Virus record (IMG/VR): IMGVR_UViG_3300010153_000090
Span: 1-26,368 of that record
DNA length: 26,368 bases
From: a virus
Strand: one strand, 5' to 3'
Positions 7,598-19,900 of the stretch are shown here, piece after piece (position 1 is the first letter of the stretch; each line of letters starts with the position of its first letter). The notes below the pieces were generated by a model. That model made no database searches. It had not been told where the DNA came from and saw only the letters and a list, made by a program, of their open reading frames with translations. A program made the position numbers and the translations under genes.

Positions 7598-10500
7598 ATG
7601 GGTAAATCATTTAGAGTAAGAACTGACATTAGAGTTGGAGGTGCGACAGACAAGAATGTAACCTTCGACCTGAATCAGGACTTTGACTTATTAGAAATTC
7701 TTAGTCTTTCTTTAACACAAACAGATGTTTACACTCGTATGTGTGCAGATTTCGGAGTTGTGGTGGGTAGGGTTATCACTAATGGTGGTTTCGGTATCCC
7801 CAACGCAAAAGTTTCTATCTTCGTCCCCCTTACTGATGAAGATGAAAAAAACCAAGTAATAAAACAACTTTATCCATTTAAAGAACCCTTTGACGTAACA
7901 GAAGATGGTAAAAGATACAATCTCCTTAGTAGTGAACCCAATTTTGATTGTCATGTAACGGTAGGTACATTTCCCACACTCAACGATGTTCTAAATCAAC
8001 AGGATGTTAAATATGTGTACGATAAGTATTATAAGTATACTGTGAAAACTAATGAGGCAGGTGATTTTATGATATATGGTGTACCAGTGGGTGACCAGAC
8101 TATAATAATGGATGTTGATGTAAGTGATATAGGTTGTTTCTCATTATTGCCAGAAGATTTTAAAATAAAAGGATATGCAGATTCTGATTTTGACGGGGCA
8201 AAGTTTAAAGATGAAACAGTAATCGATAGTCTACCTCAAATACTAAGTCAACAAAAATCTATAGATATTAGACCTTTTTGGGGGGATGAAGAATTTTGTA
8301 GAGCCGCAATCACGAGGGTAGATTTTGATTTAGGAGCAACCGGATTCAAACTAGAACCTAACGCGGTGTTTATGGGTAGTACCGCATCTGATACGGATAA
8401 AGATTCGGTCAATAGAAACTGTAGACCAAAAGCAGCTATGGGTGAACTTTGTAGTTTAATATCCAAACCAGGAATAATAGACTGTATAAGATACACACCA
8501 TTCTTTGAAAACAACCCAAACGCATACCCTGGATGGGGTGGTGGAGGTTGGGGTGCACCCATAGGGGGTGAAGTACCAATACTAGAAAGATACTATTTAC
8601 CGAACGGAGGTAGAGTCATTGATGATACAGGTTCTTTTTTAGTGCATATACCAATGAATTTGGATTATATGGTAACAAATGAATTTGGGGAGATGGTCCT
8701 ATCGGATGACCCAAGTGTTGGGGTACCAACCAGAACCAGATGTAGGTTTAGGATAAGACCAGAACAAGCAACAGGTGGAGCAAGACAAAGGAGAATTGGG
8801 AGTTACTTAGTACCCAATATTAGAGAATATTATGACCCTTGGGCAGGAAATAATGATGGTGATTGGCCAGGAATAGACCCACGTAGTTATACATTTTCTG
8901 TGGACTATAGTGATTATCACCCATGGGCACAAAGAAATTTAATACCAGCGGCAAAAGATGTATTCTATGACATGACATTTAATAGGGTATACACCTTCTC
9001 ACAATTCCATGACCATATTAAACATGGTGGTCGAAGACAATTTGTGGGTATAAAAAATATATTACCGGAAGCCGACCAACAATGTGCAACGACAGCGATG
9101 TTCTTTCCGATAAATAGTGCAGTAAGAGCTCCTAGTTTAATGGTATTTCTGTGGATGTTCATAATAGATTTTCTAGGGATGATTTATATGTTTTTAACCA
9201 TACTAATATCCACTTTAGCCATATTTTTAAGTTTAATATTAGCTATTATATTAGTTATAATGTGGGCATTATGTTGGTTGTGGTGTGCAATATATTGTAT
9301 TCGTATTACTTTATGGGGTTGGACTATTTTAGATATGCAAAGTCTCATTGGACCTAACGGTGCACCTCCTGAAGAATGTGGGTCTATTTGTATTACGGGT
9401 GCAGGTTGTTTTGGTTGTGGTACTGATTGTTCATATTTTGGACTTAGAATGGGATTTGTTTTATTTACTCTTAGACAAACAAAGTACCCAGAATGTGAAA
9501 AATGTATGTGTAGAACTATGGGGATAATGAGTGTCCCAGATTCACTAATCTACTTATCTAGTCAATGGCCTTGTCCTGGTGGAGTACCAGACAGTGCATC
9601 AGCAACCTCAACGTCTCCTCCAGGTAGTTGTGTGCCCCAATGTCCACCTGGTAATGGGGCTACGGGTGATGATTTTGGTGGTAAGTGGGAACATGATTGT
9701 TGTGCACAAACAGATGAAACTAGAGTGTGTTGCCCAGACCACTATGGGTATAGGTCTGATTTTGGACCAAATACAGCTGGAAGTACAGATGATGGAGTTG
9801 CGGGTGGTGGATGTTATGTTAAATTAATATGCTTTAGCCCTGGGTGTATTGGGCCTAATTATAATCTTACAGTACTTAAAGAATGGGTTAGAAGAGAAAA
9901 AATAGCACAAGCTTTATGTAACGGTGTGATGAATTATTTCTGGGAGAATAGTTGGGTAAGTGGATTCCTATACCAATTCCAATTTAGAGCTAAAGTAGAA
10001 TATGACCCCGCTAATGATACATATGCTACCCAATCCAAATACTGTAAAAAACTGGTATACCTACACCCAACCGAACATACTTTCTTTTATAGGTCAACAC
10101 CATTCCAATGTACTGGAATCGGACCAAGTGATGGTAATTTTATTGGTGATACTGACGGGGTTTACAAACCTTGGTGGATGATTGGGGGTGGAAATTCTAC
10201 CAGCGATATGCATGCCAAAGGAGATATGGACCGCCATATCTTATTCCCAACCACTATGGTAGATATGGGTTCAAGAAACCAATGTATACAACAAATATGT
10301 TTAGACCCTAAATATGCTAATGAGTGTTCTGTTACCGACCAAATAGGAAGTACGACATTCCAGGATATAACAGAACTTATTTCAGATACTTATAATCTTA
10401 AAATGCAACAAGGAGGAGCTTCACTATCTACCTTCTTCCCACGTCCAGAATATGAAATTGGGGGTGATGTTTCACAAGCATTAATGCAAAACTGTATGTT

Positions 10501-11260
10501 AGGTGTTGTTGGGTATGAAGCAAATGTAGGTACAACAGCGTGTGAATGTAGTTACCCTAACGGTCTAGGTTTTGGTGGGTTCTCTACCGCACCAGATGAT
10601 ATAGTACCACTTAGTGGTTTATCTTACCCATCTCCTAATTTTACCGCGGGAACATACATACAAAATGCTCTTAATGTAAATAACTTAGGTAACGAAAACC
10701 CATTTACACACATTCTTCTATGGGAACCTCTACTCTTTACAGCCTCAACTCAAACCATTATGAATGGACAAGATTTAATAGATTGTGTAACACTTGAATT
10801 ATCAGCGTCCAGTCAAAGTGTTCCATTTTACCCATGGCATTTAGATGCTGCGGGTGGGGCTATGTTAGGTGGACAACCAATTGGTGGGTTTGGTACAGTA
10901 TGGAATGATTGGATAGGAACTACAGGGGAATTTAGGTATGCGTTTGGTATACCAGGTCCTTTAATGTCTATATTACCATCTATTAATTATAATACCGCTC
11001 AGGGTAGTGCATTACATGGTATAGGTACACCATTAGTTTATGACGGTGAGTTCCAATCGTATATGGGAGGACCACCTACCGGACCATTCTCCTTTGCCAA
11101 CAATAACTATCCGTTACTTAATGGTGCACCCGCTGTTAGTGATGCTTATGTGTTCTCACAACCACTATTTTATTATTTTGGGTTAAGACCTGGAGCAACA
11201 TCATTCAATACGTTTGTACGGAAATATATCGATGAAGAATTAGCAGACACTGTAATATAA
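7598..11260 (+). CDS. Large virion/baseplate-associated protein with hydrophobic block, 1220 aa
   Basis: A 1220-residue protein of unknown family, placed directly after the gp6-like gene and so probably a virion component. Residues 54-175 look like a carboxypeptidase-regulatory/transthyretin-type beta sandwich: VVVGRVITNGGFGIPNAKVS, then YTVKTNEAGDFMIYGVPVG. A Gly/Trp loop (PGWGGGGWGAP) lies near 310. Residues about 513-576 are almost uninterrupted hydrophobic, from SLMVFLWMFIIDF through LWGWTIL, long enough for two or three membrane helices. Next comes a cysteine-rich stretch (about 585-740), including CFGCGTDC, CEKCMC and CC pairs. The rest is Gly/Asn/Pro-rich beta-like sequence typical of phage structural proteins. 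There is no N-terminal signal peptide. The stop overlaps the next start (TAATG). Expression and operon position are clear; function is not. Confidence 0.8.
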   Translation: MGKSFRVRTDIRVGGATDKNVTFDLNQDFDLLEILSLSLTQTDVYTRMCADFGVVVGRVITNGGFGIPNAKVSIFVPLTDEDEKNQVIKQLYPFKEPFDVTEDGKRYNLLSSEPNFDCHVTVGTFPTLNDVLNQQDVKYVYDKYYKYTVKTNEAGDFMIYGVPVGDQTIIMDVDVSDIGCFSLLPEDFKIKGYADSDFDGAKFKDETVIDSLPQILSQQKSIDIRPFWGDEEFCRAAITRVDFDLGATGFKLEPNAVFMGSTASDTDKDSVNRNCRPKAAMGELCSLISKPGIIDCIRYTPFFENNPNAYPGWGGGGWGAPIGGEVPILERYYLPNGGRVIDDTGSFLVHIPMNLDYMVTNEFGEMVLSDDPSVGVPTRTRCRFRIRPEQATGGARQRRIGSYLVPNIREYYDPWAGNNDGDWPGIDPRSYTFSVDYSDYHPWAQRNLIPAAKDVFYDMTFNRVYTFSQFHDHIKHGGRRQFVGIKNILPEADQQCATTAMFFPINSAVRAPSLMVFLWMFIIDFLGMIYMFLTILISTLAIFLSLILAIILVIMWALCWLWCAIYCIRITLWGWTILDMQSLIGPNGAPPEECGSICITGAGCFGCGTDCSYFGLRMGFVLFTLRQTKYPECEKCMCRTMGIMSVPDSLIYLSSQWPCPGGVPDSASATSTSPPGSCVPQCPPGNGATGDDFGGKWEHDCCAQTDETRVCCPDHYGYRSDFGPNTAGSTDDGVAGGGCYVKLICFSPGCIGPNYNLTVLKEWVRREKIAQALCNGVMNYFWENSWVSGFLYQFQFRAKVEYDPANDTYATQSKYCKKLVYLHPTEHTFFYRSTPFQCTGIGPSDGNFIGDTDGVYKPWWMIGGGNSTSDMHAKGDMDRHILFPTTMVDMGSRNQCIQQICLDPKYANECSVTDQIGSTTFQDITELISDTYNLKMQQGGASLSTFFPRPEYEIGGDVSQALMQNCMLGVVGYEANVGTTACECSYPNGLGFGGFSTAPDDIVPLSGLSYPSPNFTAGTYIQNALNVNNLGNENPFTHILLWEPLLFTASTQTIMNGQDLIDCVTLELSASSQSVPFYPWHLDAAGGAMLGGQPIGGFGTVWNDWIGTTGEFRYAFGIPGPLMSILPSINYNTAQGSALHGIGTPLVYDGEFQSYMGGPPTGPFSFANNNYPLLNGAPAVSDAYVFSQPLFYYFGLRPGATSFNTFVRKYIDEELADTVI

Positions 11261-13041
11261 TGAGTAACGAAAAAAATATACGAATAGTAAGGGGGGAATC
11301 GAAATTTGCAGGGTCCCCAAACAGTGATTTGCGCCTACAACCTTATTTAGATTCCACACAAAAACAAATACACGAAGGAGATAGGAATCTAGTTTTAAAT
11401 CTTAGGGACCAATTTGATTTCGAAAGAGAGTACTCAACACAATATAGATTATACGGTAAAATAGACATATTATTTAATAACATTATAAGTGGGACAACCC
11501 AAGAAACCGATTTTATGGAATCTATGTATTTTATCCCAGACTATATAGGTTGTCCCCAAACGCTAGGGGTACCACCAACTTATTGTTCAGGCCTACCACC
11601 AGCGGAAACATTTACCTTTATACCTTCTAGAAGGTATGGAATCAATCCAAGTAAAGCAGGGTGGGAACCATTACTAGCATCTCAAGATAATTGGGTACAA
11701 TATATATCCTATGTTCATGACGCTGATACTCTACAACCTATGACGTACTATACTGATTATGCCTCAATTTCTGGAATGCAATTTCTAGCAGGAGATGGTA
11801 TACCTTTTACCCCTAGAGTCACAACTACTGATGGTAAAGAAGTATTACAAATAATCACACCTGTAAGGCATGGTGTACTTCCAGGTGAATATATAGAAAT
11901 ACAATCAGGAGCTACCACGTTTGGTGGTGCAAATCTGGTAGTGGATGTGTCTGTAACAGCAACCTATGCTACCCCACCCCAAACGATTTTTAAAATAGAT
12001 TATCTAGGTAACGGGTTAGAAAATTCAGAAGATTACGTAATGAATATTACAACTATAGGTTTAGATGTGACCTCTTTACCCACCGAACCAGTAGGTACAT
12101 TAAAAAGAGTAACAAATCCAGATAATATGTTGGAAACCAAATCTGAATACTATTGTCAAATACATAAACTTATAACCAACCCAAACGACTTTACGTTTGA
12201 CAAAACAGCTTTTGAAAGAGGAATATACAATAAGAAAGGAAGGATATTCCCAGCAAAAAGGACCCCAACATACAATACAAAATCGGTCTTATACCAATCA
12301 TACGACTCATTTTTATGGAATGTTAACAGAAATATCAATAGTGATAGTTACTATGACCAATTTAATAGACCATTAACAGAGTTTTATTTAACAATATTAA
12401 CCACCAACAGAAATTTAATTTGGGATTGGAATTCTGGTGGTAATTCTAGTCCTGCTGGTTATGGTTGGGGTTGGAATTTTAAAAAGAATGGTGTTGTTGA
12501 CCCATTTGTAGATAATGGAGCACACCCAGTCAGTCTAACTCAAAATGGTAATTTAGGTGTTGACCCACTACCACCTAGTGGGTCTACATTTAGAGGAGCT
12601 TTTGCGGAATATAATCCTTTTGAATTAAAAGAAAGGGTAATTTCTGAAATAGGTCATTCTTTAAAATTTAATACAAATACCATGTATAAGGTAGGTGGAA
12701 CACCTGGATATGATTTTGTGGAATCCATATTCAAATATAACCCCCACCATAAAATTCCAGTAAAAAAATTCTCTAATTATATAAGTTATAATGATAGTCT
12801 GTTTACATCGCCCCAGTACGCTGTTTATTCTTTATCAGAGGAAACATTTAGGTGGAGAGAAATTTTACCGGTAGAAACTTATGAAGATGGGGATAATGGG
12901 GTTAGTTATCCATATCTTAATGATGCACACTACCCATACCATAATTTAGAATTTAAAATAGAGGCAGTTGGGCCCGCATTAATCCCACTATCCTCTGGAA
13001 CATTAACTATACTAACAGAATATACAGATGGCTGTCAATAG
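11260..13041 (+). CDS. Hypothetical structural-type protein, 593 aa
   Basis: I do not recognise a family. It is translationally linked on both sides: its ATG shares a base with the preceding stop (TAATG), and its last 14 bases overlap the next gene. This suggests fixed expression ratios within one structural operon. The composition (Tyr, Asn, Thr, Pro, Gly-rich, few Lys clusters, no membrane segment) fits a beta-rich virion protein. The N-terminal 70 residues are charged (RLQPYLDSTQKQIHEGDRN) and may be helical. A middle section (about 195-260) has strand-like alternation, including HGVLPGEYIEIQSGATTFGG. It could be a baseplate, fibre-adaptor or fibre protein. It has only a few cysteines, unlike its neighbours. 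Confidence 0.75.
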   Translation: MSNEKNIRIVRGESKFAGSPNSDLRLQPYLDSTQKQIHEGDRNLVLNLRDQFDFEREYSTQYRLYGKIDILFNNIISGTTQETDFMESMYFIPDYIGCPQTLGVPPTYCSGLPPAETFTFIPSRRYGINPSKAGWEPLLASQDNWVQYISYVHDADTLQPMTYYTDYASISGMQFLAGDGIPFTPRVTTTDGKEVLQIITPVRHGVLPGEYIEIQSGATTFGGANLVVDVSVTATYATPPQTIFKIDYLGNGLENSEDYVMNITTIGLDVTSLPTEPVGTLKRVTNPDNMLETKSEYYCQIHKLITNPNDFTFDKTAFERGIYNKKGRIFPAKRTPTYNTKSVLYQSYDSFLWNVNRNINSDSYYDQFNRPLTEFYLTILTTNRNLIWDWNSGGNSSPAGYGWGWNFKKNGVVDPFVDNGAHPVSLTQNGNLGVDPLPPSGSTFRGAFAEYNPFELKERVISEIGHSLKFNTNTMYKVGGTPGYDFVESIFKYNPHHKIPVKKFSNYISYNDSLFTSPQYAVYSLSEETFRWREILPVETYEDGDNGVSYPYLNDAHYPYHNLEFKIEAVGPALIPLSSGTLTILTEYTDGCQ

Positions 13042-13978
13042 ATTAAATATAAAAGCTTCATTAAAGGATAGGAGTGTGACCATTCCTATAGGTCAAACAT
13101 TTGACGAAATAGGTAATGAACAATTAGTTAGAACTTGGGAAGAGGTAGAATTACAAGATAATATAAATGTAATACAAGATTATGAGACTACTAGATATGC
13201 TCATAAAAATAATGTTGTTAATCTTTATAGTGGTGGAAACAACACCATATCCTACTCATTTGAATTTTGGGATTCTGCAACTAATTCTTATGTAGATAAT
13301 TTTAATGTTTTAGGTTTTTTAAATAAGGATTTAGCTAAACCTAAAAAAGCATTTACTAGGAGTTTTTTTAAGTTTGATTTCTATGACTCACCATTAAGAA
13401 AAGAACAAAAAATAATGTTTACAACTATAATGCCATTAAATAATTGTATTAGAGTGGAAACGCCCGTAGATGAATTTGAAGACCCTATAGAATATTTTTC
13501 TCAGATAGCATCGGGTATATTATTACCTATGTATGGGGTATATGTCCCTACATGTGTTTTAGGCCCCTTACACGGAAGAAGTGAGAATTATTATATCCAG
13601 TGGTTAAAAGACAGAGAATTAACAGAAATTGACGAATTCTATATGAGTTGTAAATTCTTTAACGCAAAAACTGGAAAAGTAAGTAACATGATAAATGAAC
13701 AACCCACATTAAGTCAAATTACTAATGGGGAAATATTAAGTTACCCAGAATGGTTTTACTATAAAGTTAAATTATTTATAAACACCAGTAACGCATCTAC
13801 GACCAACCCAAAATATCGGTATGTGGTTACTCAGTTTAACGAAACTATTATGGCTATAGGGGGAGGGACACCAAGAGGGACTGGGTTACCAGGAGGTACA
13901 CCATCAGGTGCGATTCCAGGTACACTACAAGTACCCAACGCGATGCCAATAAAATTTTATGAATATGTAAGTGCTTAA
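13028..13978 (+). CDS. Hypothetical structural-type protein, 316 aa
   Basis: I do not recognise a family. The start (ATGGCTGTC) lies within the end of the preceding gene, and the giant gene follows after 3 bases, so it is probably co-translated with both. It is a mixed alpha/beta protein with aromatic segments (YSFEFWDSATNSYVDNFNV, FTRSFFKFDFYDSP). Near the C-terminus is a Gly/Pro/Thr-rich flexible linker (GGGTPRGTGLPGGTPSG, about 278-294) followed by a short hydrophobic tail. Linkers of this type are common in fibre-adaptor proteins. A partner or adaptor for the giant cysteine-rich protein is possible but is inferred from position only. Confidence 0.72.
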   Translation: MAVNRLNIKASLKDRSVTIPIGQTFDEIGNEQLVRTWEEVELQDNINVIQDYETTRYAHKNNVVNLYSGGNNTISYSFEFWDSATNSYVDNFNVLGFLNKDLAKPKKAFTRSFFKFDFYDSPLRKEQKIMFTTIMPLNNCIRVETPVDEFEDPIEYFSQIASGILLPMYGVYVPTCVLGPLHGRSENYYIQWLKDRELTEIDEFYMSCKFFNAKTGKVSNMINEQPTLSQITNGEILSYPEWFYYKVKLFINTSNASTTNPKYRYVVTQFNETIMAIGGGTPRGTGLPGGTPSGAIPGTLQVPNAMPIKFYEYVSA

Positions 13979-13981
13979 TAT

Positions 13982-16900
13982 ATGGAAATCCACAAATATA
14001 GAATAAAAAGAAGTAACCCTAGTGTTTACTTCACAGTACCATGTACTGGAGGGACGAATTTCTACCCTATAAATACGAGCACCAATTGTTCCGGGCTTAC
14101 AATGTACAACTCCACATTTAGTCAAGTACAAAACGCTTTACAGGGGGATATGAATAATTTTCCAACAGAGTTAACTGCTTGTTCGACTACTAATCCATGT
14201 GTTTTATTAAATGATACTACTACTATGCCAGTGTATGCACCCGGCCCACCATATGGTAATGTAGCACCAATAGCATCTCCATTTTGTTTAGATGTAGAAT
14301 CACATCCTTATGTGATATTTGCGGGGTTAAACTTATTTCAGGCTGGTGTAATGACATTTACTGGTGAAAGTTATAATGACTTAATAAGTGTGTTCCAGTT
14401 AACACAATCCACCTTATCCCAACCACTTAACACACAAACTACAGCTCATTTAGCAGCTAACACCGTATCTTGTTTTTGTCCACAACCTATTTTCAATGAC
14501 CTATACCAAATACCTTTATTCTTAGACCAAGACTTTAACGATATTGGTCACTATGATATCTGGGATGGTAATGTGGGACAAAAAGACATTTTTTCTAATT
14601 TTATAGTTACGGCAACTACTGCTGTAGGTAACAAAATACAAGTATCTAATACTACTGATTTCGGTTATTACAAGACATATCAAGATTCACCATATACTAT
14701 AGATTGGGGGGACTGCAATTGTAATTGTCCTATACCTCCATGTACAAATTCATTTGGGGACCCTTGTTGTGAAACACTACAATTCCCAACCCTAACCAAC
14801 CCAACACCCCACACTTATGCTGGTGTAGGGACTAGAAGAATTACCATAACACAGGAAAATGAATGGGGACCAACCTCAGTTTCTCAAGTTATATCGGTTC
14901 CTTTTATGCCATATAATACATTACAAGCTCAAACTTATAATGCAGCTGCCAACACAGGAATAGCTCCTAGTAATGCCCCCGTAATAGGACCAAGTGGACC
15001 AGTAGGTACTAATACATATTTTGGAGCATATCCTTTCTCACCTTTAGATTCAGGTACAGATATATTACAATATAGTGGAATGTCTCCAATATTTTATGGT
15101 GGTAACAATAGTAATTGTTTTGACGTTACAGGGAATACACAAAGTCTATTAGGTGCATTCCAGAGTTACACTTCACTATCAACAGGTAATTTACCCCCAG
15201 GATACCAACTGGGTGTGGCGGTACCATTAATGGGGGAAGTGATAAACCCACTAACCAACCAAATAGAACAAGGGGTTACTGGAATGATTACTATTGAAAC
15301 TACACAGTACACCGCTTACACCATTAGTATAGGGACTAATACACCAATAACATTTTATGACTTTAGTAATGGAGTTACTCTTTACGAAGCTGTTAGTTGT
15401 GGGTTAGATGCTTTTGCTTTTGGTGCGTTTGATTGTGTAAAGTGTGAAATAGGGGATTGTACTTATTGTGAAACAAAAGACGAATATATAGATAGAATAA
15501 CAACTCTAGCAGAACCAATAAGTTTTGACCCACTGCTTAACACTAATTGGGGTGAGTGGACTGGTACCACCAACTACATAAAAGGTGATATAGTATTTGA
15601 TTCTACATGGGGAGAATGTTGTTGTTATATGGCAGTAAAAGATATTAATCAGTCAGGGGGAACCATAGACCCTTGGGCCGGTATTAAACCAACAGATATG
15701 ATTCAAGGTGTGTGGTGGTTTAATGGACAACCATCAGAACATGTTTGGGAAGCTTGTACACCAGAATGTGAAGCATGTCCAGATTACACATCAATACCTT
15801 GTTATGACCCAACAAATACCTGGAATGCATACCCAACTATAACACCAGTAGGTCCCGCAGGAGTCTATAGTAATGGGAATGTATATATTACCGGCCAATT
15901 TACATTAGGTCAATGGGGTAATTGTTATAGAGCTTTATCCGGTGGTACATTACCACCCCCATCAGGATTAACAAATAACCAATATTGGGATTATATAGGA
16001 TGTTCTAGTTGGGTTTGTCCACCAGTATCAGCTCAAACAGGACAATCATCAAGTTCTACAGTAACTTGTGAGTTAGTACCAGGAACTGGGACAACAACAG
16101 TTGGACCATGTACCACAATTGGTTATACAGCTTATGAAGATTGTATGACTGATTTTTATCTAGGACAATGTTGTGAAGATAGATGGATTTGTGATGAACA
16201 ATATGCTTGTTCTGGGTGTACAGAAATTTCTTCAGCACATCCTTTATATAATGACCCTAGTGCGTTAGACCCAGCCCAAGGACCAGTTTTTGGTAATGAA
16301 ATGGATTGTTTAGAGTGGTGTGAACCACCGGCTTACTCATGTACTACTAGTAATCCACAAGCAGGGGGTAATTGTTGTAGTTTATTATCATGTCAAGACG
16401 ATTCTTTAAATGGAACAACCTACTATATAGACAATGTATATGCGGTAATGCAAACCTTACCACCAACACCAGCACCTTTTTCAAGCTTTATTGATTATGC
16501 CGCTTTTACTTTTGAATTGTTTTTTGACCCTTATACTCTAAGTGATTGTAATGCAGGGTTCACAAATCCAGCAGGGACTTATAGTGGTTGTTGTGATTGG
16601 GTTAGGTGGGTTTATAATTGTGAAGAAGGATGTAAACCCGTCTATGTAGGTTCAGGTTATGCAACTTCCGGTGATTGTTATGCAGCCAACCCACAATGGT
16701 TAGGGGTTGGAGACACCCCTTGTGGTTGGGACTGCCCAATCCCTTGTGAAGGATGTGTAACAGCAAGTACACTAATGGCACCGTATACCTATGACGCAAC
16801 AGGACTAACCCAATGTGAAATGGTTTGTTCTTGTGCTACGGAATGTTATGTATGTGATTGTTTAAATGAAGTAAATGGAGCAAATGTTCCTTGTTATGCA

Positions 16901-19900
16901 TTTATTAGTGCGGGTACACATACGTGTCCTTATTGGCCCGTTTCTAACACAGGAACGGACCCTTGGGTACCGACATCAGGTCCATATGCGGGAATGGCCA
17001 CCTTTGCATCATCAATTGAATGTCAAAGTGCGTGTACATGTCCTGGGGGATATGATTGTTTTGTGTATGATGATGTACCTTCTAATAGTCCTTCTATAGT
17101 AGGCACACAAGTAGGTGGTTGTACTTATTATGCTAGTGAGTGGGCTATGGCTCAAGTAGGAGTAACATACCCACCAGGTTCACCTACCGACCCTCAAGGA
17201 AACCCAACAGGGTATACTACTTTTGAAGAATGTTGTAACGCAACAGAGTGTTGTCGTGCGGTTTGTGAAGCAGACCCAGCACAGGCTGCATTCATGGGAT
17301 GGACAGCGTACACCACTACAGGTCCTGCACTCCAAAGTGGTGGTGGGGGACAACTACCATGTTATTGGGTATCGCAAAGTGACTTAGATGATACAGAAGG
17401 TCCAGGTTTTGTAAATTGTTGTTCACCAGCATATGTAAATCTAGCTTCAGGTTTATTTGGGATGGCACAATGTTTTATAGACCATCCAGGTTTACCTTAT
17501 TGTGATATGATAGATTGTGTAAATAGTTTATGTCCAGACCCACTGAGTACTACAGGAATGACATGTTGTGTACCACTAGAAGAAACTTGTAATTGTGCGT
17601 GTGAAGACTGGTTAACCGTAAACGGAATACCAATTACTACTGGATTTACTTGGATGGGACCATGGACTAATGTAAATAACACTTATAACATATATGAAAC
17701 CGTAACCTATGGAGATGCAAACACCCCTGATTGTTGTTGGATATGTATGTGTCCGATTGATATAACTGGTTTACCACCAGGAGCAGGAGGGGTTTATGAT
17801 TGTAACTCTAGTCCACCAGATGATGGACCTTACCCTGACGGAACACCAAATTGTTGGCAAACATGTGAAAGATTACCATCTTTTGACCCATCTACACCAA
17901 CACCAGTTATTGGAGACCCTTGTGGTCCTTGTGATACCGTTAGTGGAGATACATATTCTTGTACTGAATCGGGTTGTACACAATCTGCTTGTACGTACAA
18001 TGTACCCACAGGATACAATGTAGCTCAGTGGGAAACCGAAAATAATTGTTATTTAACTACTGATTGTTCCAATGCACTTTCTTTTTATCATGGCCAATGT
18101 AGAGCAGGTTGTTATTGTGCAGACCCAGGACCCCCATCAGGATTTGAAGCTTCAGAAGTCTCAAATTGTGTTGTACTGCAAGATTATATCCTAAATACTG
18201 ATTTGGGTATTAATTATCTTGGTTATTCTCCATACCCATATACATTTCCCCCTGTTGCACCCAGTGTAGTTTTACTATTTCTTGGAGCACCAAGTGGGTA
18301 TTTATGGTCATACGATTCTCTTATAACCTGTGAGACCCAACTATCTACTGGAATGTTTGATTGTTGTACGGGAGGTACAGGAACTACTACGTGGGAATGT
18401 GACTATAGTTGTAACTGCCCACAAGTAAATGGTAATCCATGTTTGGGTGGTGTAGGGTGTTATCCAGTTTATGGTCCCGGAGGAACTTTTGCTTCATTAT
18501 CTGCTTGTCAAGAATGGTGTACATGGGAATGTAATTCTCAAGGTGCACAAACCTGTCAATTTATCCCTATGTCCCTAGCAGCAGTAACTTATACTTCAGC
18601 TGTGGATTGCGAACTCGCAAATGTGGATTGTCTATGTAATAATTATGTAGAAGAATGGTGGTGTGATTGGGCTGGGGCTGATGCGGGATTGTACGATGCG
18701 GTAGGGTCCTCAGCGTGCCGCCCAAGTTCATATATTGGGTTACAAGGAATTTCATACCAAACACAAGCTATTGGACAAGGAGTAGGGGGTCCTTCAGACC
18801 CTACTAATAATTATAATTGGGCGGTAACCCTAGGTAATTTACCAGTGGGACAAGGATTCCCCACACAAGCACAATGTGAAGAGCATTGTAGATTTTGTTG
18901 TGATTGTGCACCTCCAGGGACAGGTGGTTGTGAATTATGTGGTAATCCAGCAACATCACATTGTAATTGGGGTGATTTGACCTGTCTTGGTGGTACAATG
19001 TCTTGTGGTACTGGTTTACCAAGTAGCATTTCACCAGGAAACTGTTCGGACCAACAAATAATTCAAACAGGGTCCAAAAGATGTGAAGAACCACAAACTG
19101 AATATTGTTGTCACGCTATAGATGGGTGTTTATCCTATATTGGAGCAGCACCAAATGGTAGTGATGGTAACCCATGTGTTACTTTCTTTGGAACAAATGC
19201 CGCGGCTTGTACTACAGAATGTAATTTTGTATGTGGGGAATGTGTTCCACCTATAGGAGATTGTCACTGTCAATTTGTTAATGGACCAGTATCACCTTCA
19301 TGTTCTCCATACCCATTTAATACGATGTTAGATTGTGAAAATCATGTTGCTGGACTAATTTTATTAGGGGATGATGGTTCATGTTGTAAATGTTATGAAT
19401 GTCACGCAAATAGCCCTATAACGTACCAAGAGTGGGACGGTACAGCATGGGTACTAGGGTCTACAATCGTTCCAACAGCTTTTGGTGTTTTACCTTGGGT
19501 TTCGGGACAAGCCTACGCAATAGGTGATATTGTTATTGATACTTTTGATAATACTGAGTGTTGTTATGTTTGTGTGTGGGATTATACAACAGACTGGACT
19601 ATCCCACCTTATTTCTACTATCAAGCATATCTTAATGACTTAACTGCGAATACACCAGTTTGGCCAGGAGGTGGTACAGGAAGTTTAATGTGGGTACCAT
19701 GTGATGTTGGTTGTGTACCGGGTGTGGGTACAACAACCTATGATTGTATTCCAGGTGCAATCACAGACAATTGTTCAACTAAAACACTAATAACACCACC
19801 CGTAACTCTGTTATCTAGTTTTGATGTTTTAGAAATGATAGGAAACCCGACAGGGGTACCATACTTACAAACAACTCTTGTTAACACAATAAAATTCCCT

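Noticed and set aside
8248-8562. 104-codon reverse-strand frame opposite the 1220-aa gene
   Set aside because: It is a product of the Gly-rich sense sequence (Pro-rich complement) and has no start context or domain.
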